A DNA stretch of 64,000 nt from Chryseobacterium daecheongense (GTDB taxonomy: Bacteria; Bacteroidota; Bacteroidia; Flavobacteriales; Weeksellaceae), in the NCBI RefSeq assembly GCF_003729955.1, contig NZ_RJTX01000001.1, forward strand, positions 248,001-312,000, in the 5' to 3' direction. Shown here piece after piece: positions 62,869-64,000 of this stretch. The position numbers and the translations under genes were made by a program. How positions within the stretch are numbered: the first letter of the stretch is position 1; each line of letters begins with the position of its first letter. Under the pieces are notes generated by a model, which saw only the letters and a list, made by a program, of their open reading frames with translations, was not told the DNA's origin and made no database searches.

Positions 62869-63933
62869 TTATTTAATTGATCTCATGACATCTACCAAAA
62901 CCTGAACACTTTCAATCGGCAAAGCATTGTATAAACTTGCTCTGTATCCTCCTAAGCTTCTGTGTCCGTTCAAACCGCTGATTCCTGCGGCTTTCCAGGC
63001 ATTATCAAACTCTTCTTTCTTGCTTTCATCCGTAATTTTGAACGAAACATTCATTAAAGAACGGTCTTCCTTCACACAGAAAGTTTCGAATAAAGGATTA
63101 CTGTCGATCTCATCGTATAAAAGCTTTGCTTTGGCTTCGTTTCTTTGTTCCGCAGCAGCAATTCCACCATTTCTTTCTAAGTGCTGAAGCGTCAGTAAAG
63201 AGGCATACACCGGGAAAACAGGTGGGGTATTATACATAGATTCCTTAGCGATATGCTGAGAATAGTCTAACATGGATAGCATATTTTCTCTTCCGGTTTT
63301 TCCAAGGATTTCCTTTTTAATTACCACTAAAGTAACTCCGGCAGGCCCCATGTTTTTCTGAGCTCCGGCGTAGATCAGGTCAAATTTAGAGAAATCCAGT
63401 TGTCTTGAGAAAATATCAGAACTCATATCACAAACCATTAATGTATCCACTTCAGGGAAGGTTTTCATTTGAGTTCCGTAAATCGTATTATTGGAAGTAC
63501 AGTGGAAATAATCATATTCTGATGATACGGTATAATCTTTAGGAATATAAGAATAGTTAGCTTCTTTAGAAGAACCCACTACATCCACGGTTCCTATTTT
63601 TTTAGCTTCTTTGATAGCTCCTGCAGCCCATGTTCCAGTATCTAAATAAGCTGCTTTACCGCCTACTTTCAATAGATTGTATGGAACCATTGCGAACTGA
63701 AGACTTGCACCACCTCCCAAATACAAAACTTCATAGTCGTCTCCAAGATTCATCAGTCTTTTTACAATTGCACGCGCTTCGTCCATTACGGAAACGAAAT
63801 CTTTACTTCTGTGGGAAATTTCCAGAAGGGATAAGCCTATACCGTTGAAGTCCAGAATAGCTTCCGCTGATTTTTCAAATACTTCTTGTGGTAAAATACA
63901 CGGACCTGCGCTAAAATTGTGTTTTTTGCTCAT
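62869..63933 (-). CDS. serC: Phosphoserine aminotransferase
   Basis: 354-aa PLP enzyme. Starts KKHNFSAGPCILPQEVFEKS, with YLGGGASLQFAMVPYNLL, the lysine motif IYAGAQKNMGPAGVTLV, and GHRSLGGYRASLYNALPIESV at the end. Converts 3-phosphohydroxypyruvate to phosphoserine; also used in pyridoxal synthesis. First gene of the minus-strand serine operon; about 120 nt separate it from serA. Confidence 0.97.
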   Translation of the reverse strand: MSKKHNFSAGPCILPQEVFEKSAEAILDFNGIGLSLLEISHRSKDFVSVMDEARAIVKRLMNLGDDYEVLYLGGGASLQFAMVPYNLLKVGGKAAYLDTGTWAAGAIKEAKKIGTVDVVGSSKEANYSYIPKDYTVSSEYDYFHCTSNNTIYGTQMKTFPEVDTLMVCDMSSDIFSRQLDFSKFDLIYAGAQKNMGPAGVTLVVIKKEILGKTGRENMLSMLDYSQHIAKESMYNTPPVFPVYASLLTLQHLERNGGIAAAEQRNEAKAKLLYDEIDSNPLFETFCVKEDRSLMNVSFKITDESKKEEFDNAWKAAGISGLNGHRSLGGYRASLYNALPIESVQVLVDVMRSIK

Positions 63934-64000
63934 ATTAATTTTGTTTTTTACAGGAACTTGCGAACCTGTGATTTCATTTATTTTTTATTGATCAGATTGA

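Noticed and set aside
1..64000. CRISPR arrays
   Set aside because: No regularly spaced repeats with unique spacers seen; repeats found are pairs or triplets tied to promoters or att sites.

Overview
The window looks like the chromosome of a flavobacterium, most likely Chryseobacterium or a close relative in the Weeksellaceae. It is AT-rich. Promoters carry the Bacteroidota -7 box TAnnTTTG, in the best cases with a TTG 17-21 bp upstream. Typical lineage genes are present: a GldI-type lipoprotein, a DAHP synthase/chorismate mutase fusion, an alpha-oxoamine synthase and 'MKNLKKI' double-glycine peptides. Genus assignment is inference; no rRNA is present.

Layout. 1-3.1 kb: galactose genes galK-galT plus a HAD phosphatase. 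3.2-3.6 kb: two unannotated Cys-rich GG-leader peptides. 3.8-9.5 kb: DUF3592 membrane protein, a histidine kinase/NarL-type regulator pair, exonuclease III and an epoxide hydrolase. 9.6-31.6 kb: a genomic island at the 3' end of a tRNA-Ser(UGA), bounded by a 17-bp direct repeat. 31.9-38.4 kb: rifampin ADP-ribosyltransferase, XRE/pentapeptide regulator, VOC protein, AraC regulator with SDR, alpha-oxoamine synthase with TetR. 38.5-43.4 kb: dnaX (with an A11 tract and frame change), a 42-aa aromatic leader peptide ahead of DAHP synthase/chorismate mutase, rsgA, ndk. 43.5-51.2 kb: a broken alpha-L-fucosidase, DUF1772, rpe, M42 peptidase, DUF4294, NUDIX, mnmD, ilvE. 51.5-57.2 kb: GldI-like and cyclophilin-FKBP lipoproteins, a low-GC PRTase-NADAR pair, a retropepsin-like protease and two secreted proteins. 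57.7-63.9 kb: two tandem M28 peptidases and serC-serA-DUF1015.

The island carries most of the accessory content. On the minus strand, one tightly packed run encodes PIN/DUF4935, HerA-type ATPase, NurA-like nuclease, DNA methyltransferase, a Septu-like ATPase + HNH pair, and DUF5677. On the plus strand are small orphan genes, a CBS/HEPN-like protein, an XRE-ImmA + PIN pair, a Hachiman-like HamA-HamB pair, and a truncated nuclease-like ORF. The integrase next to attR is cut off inside its catalytic domain and an excisionase-type HTH gene has an in-frame stop, so the island is probably fixed in place.

The most interesting observations are the Phe/Tyr/Trp-rich leader peptide before the first enzyme of aromatic synthesis (a candidate attenuator), the seven-gene compound defence operon, the PRTase-NADAR cassette under a palindromic element that recurs elsewhere in the window, the dnaX A11 slippage site, and an M28 paralogue that has lost catalytic residues.
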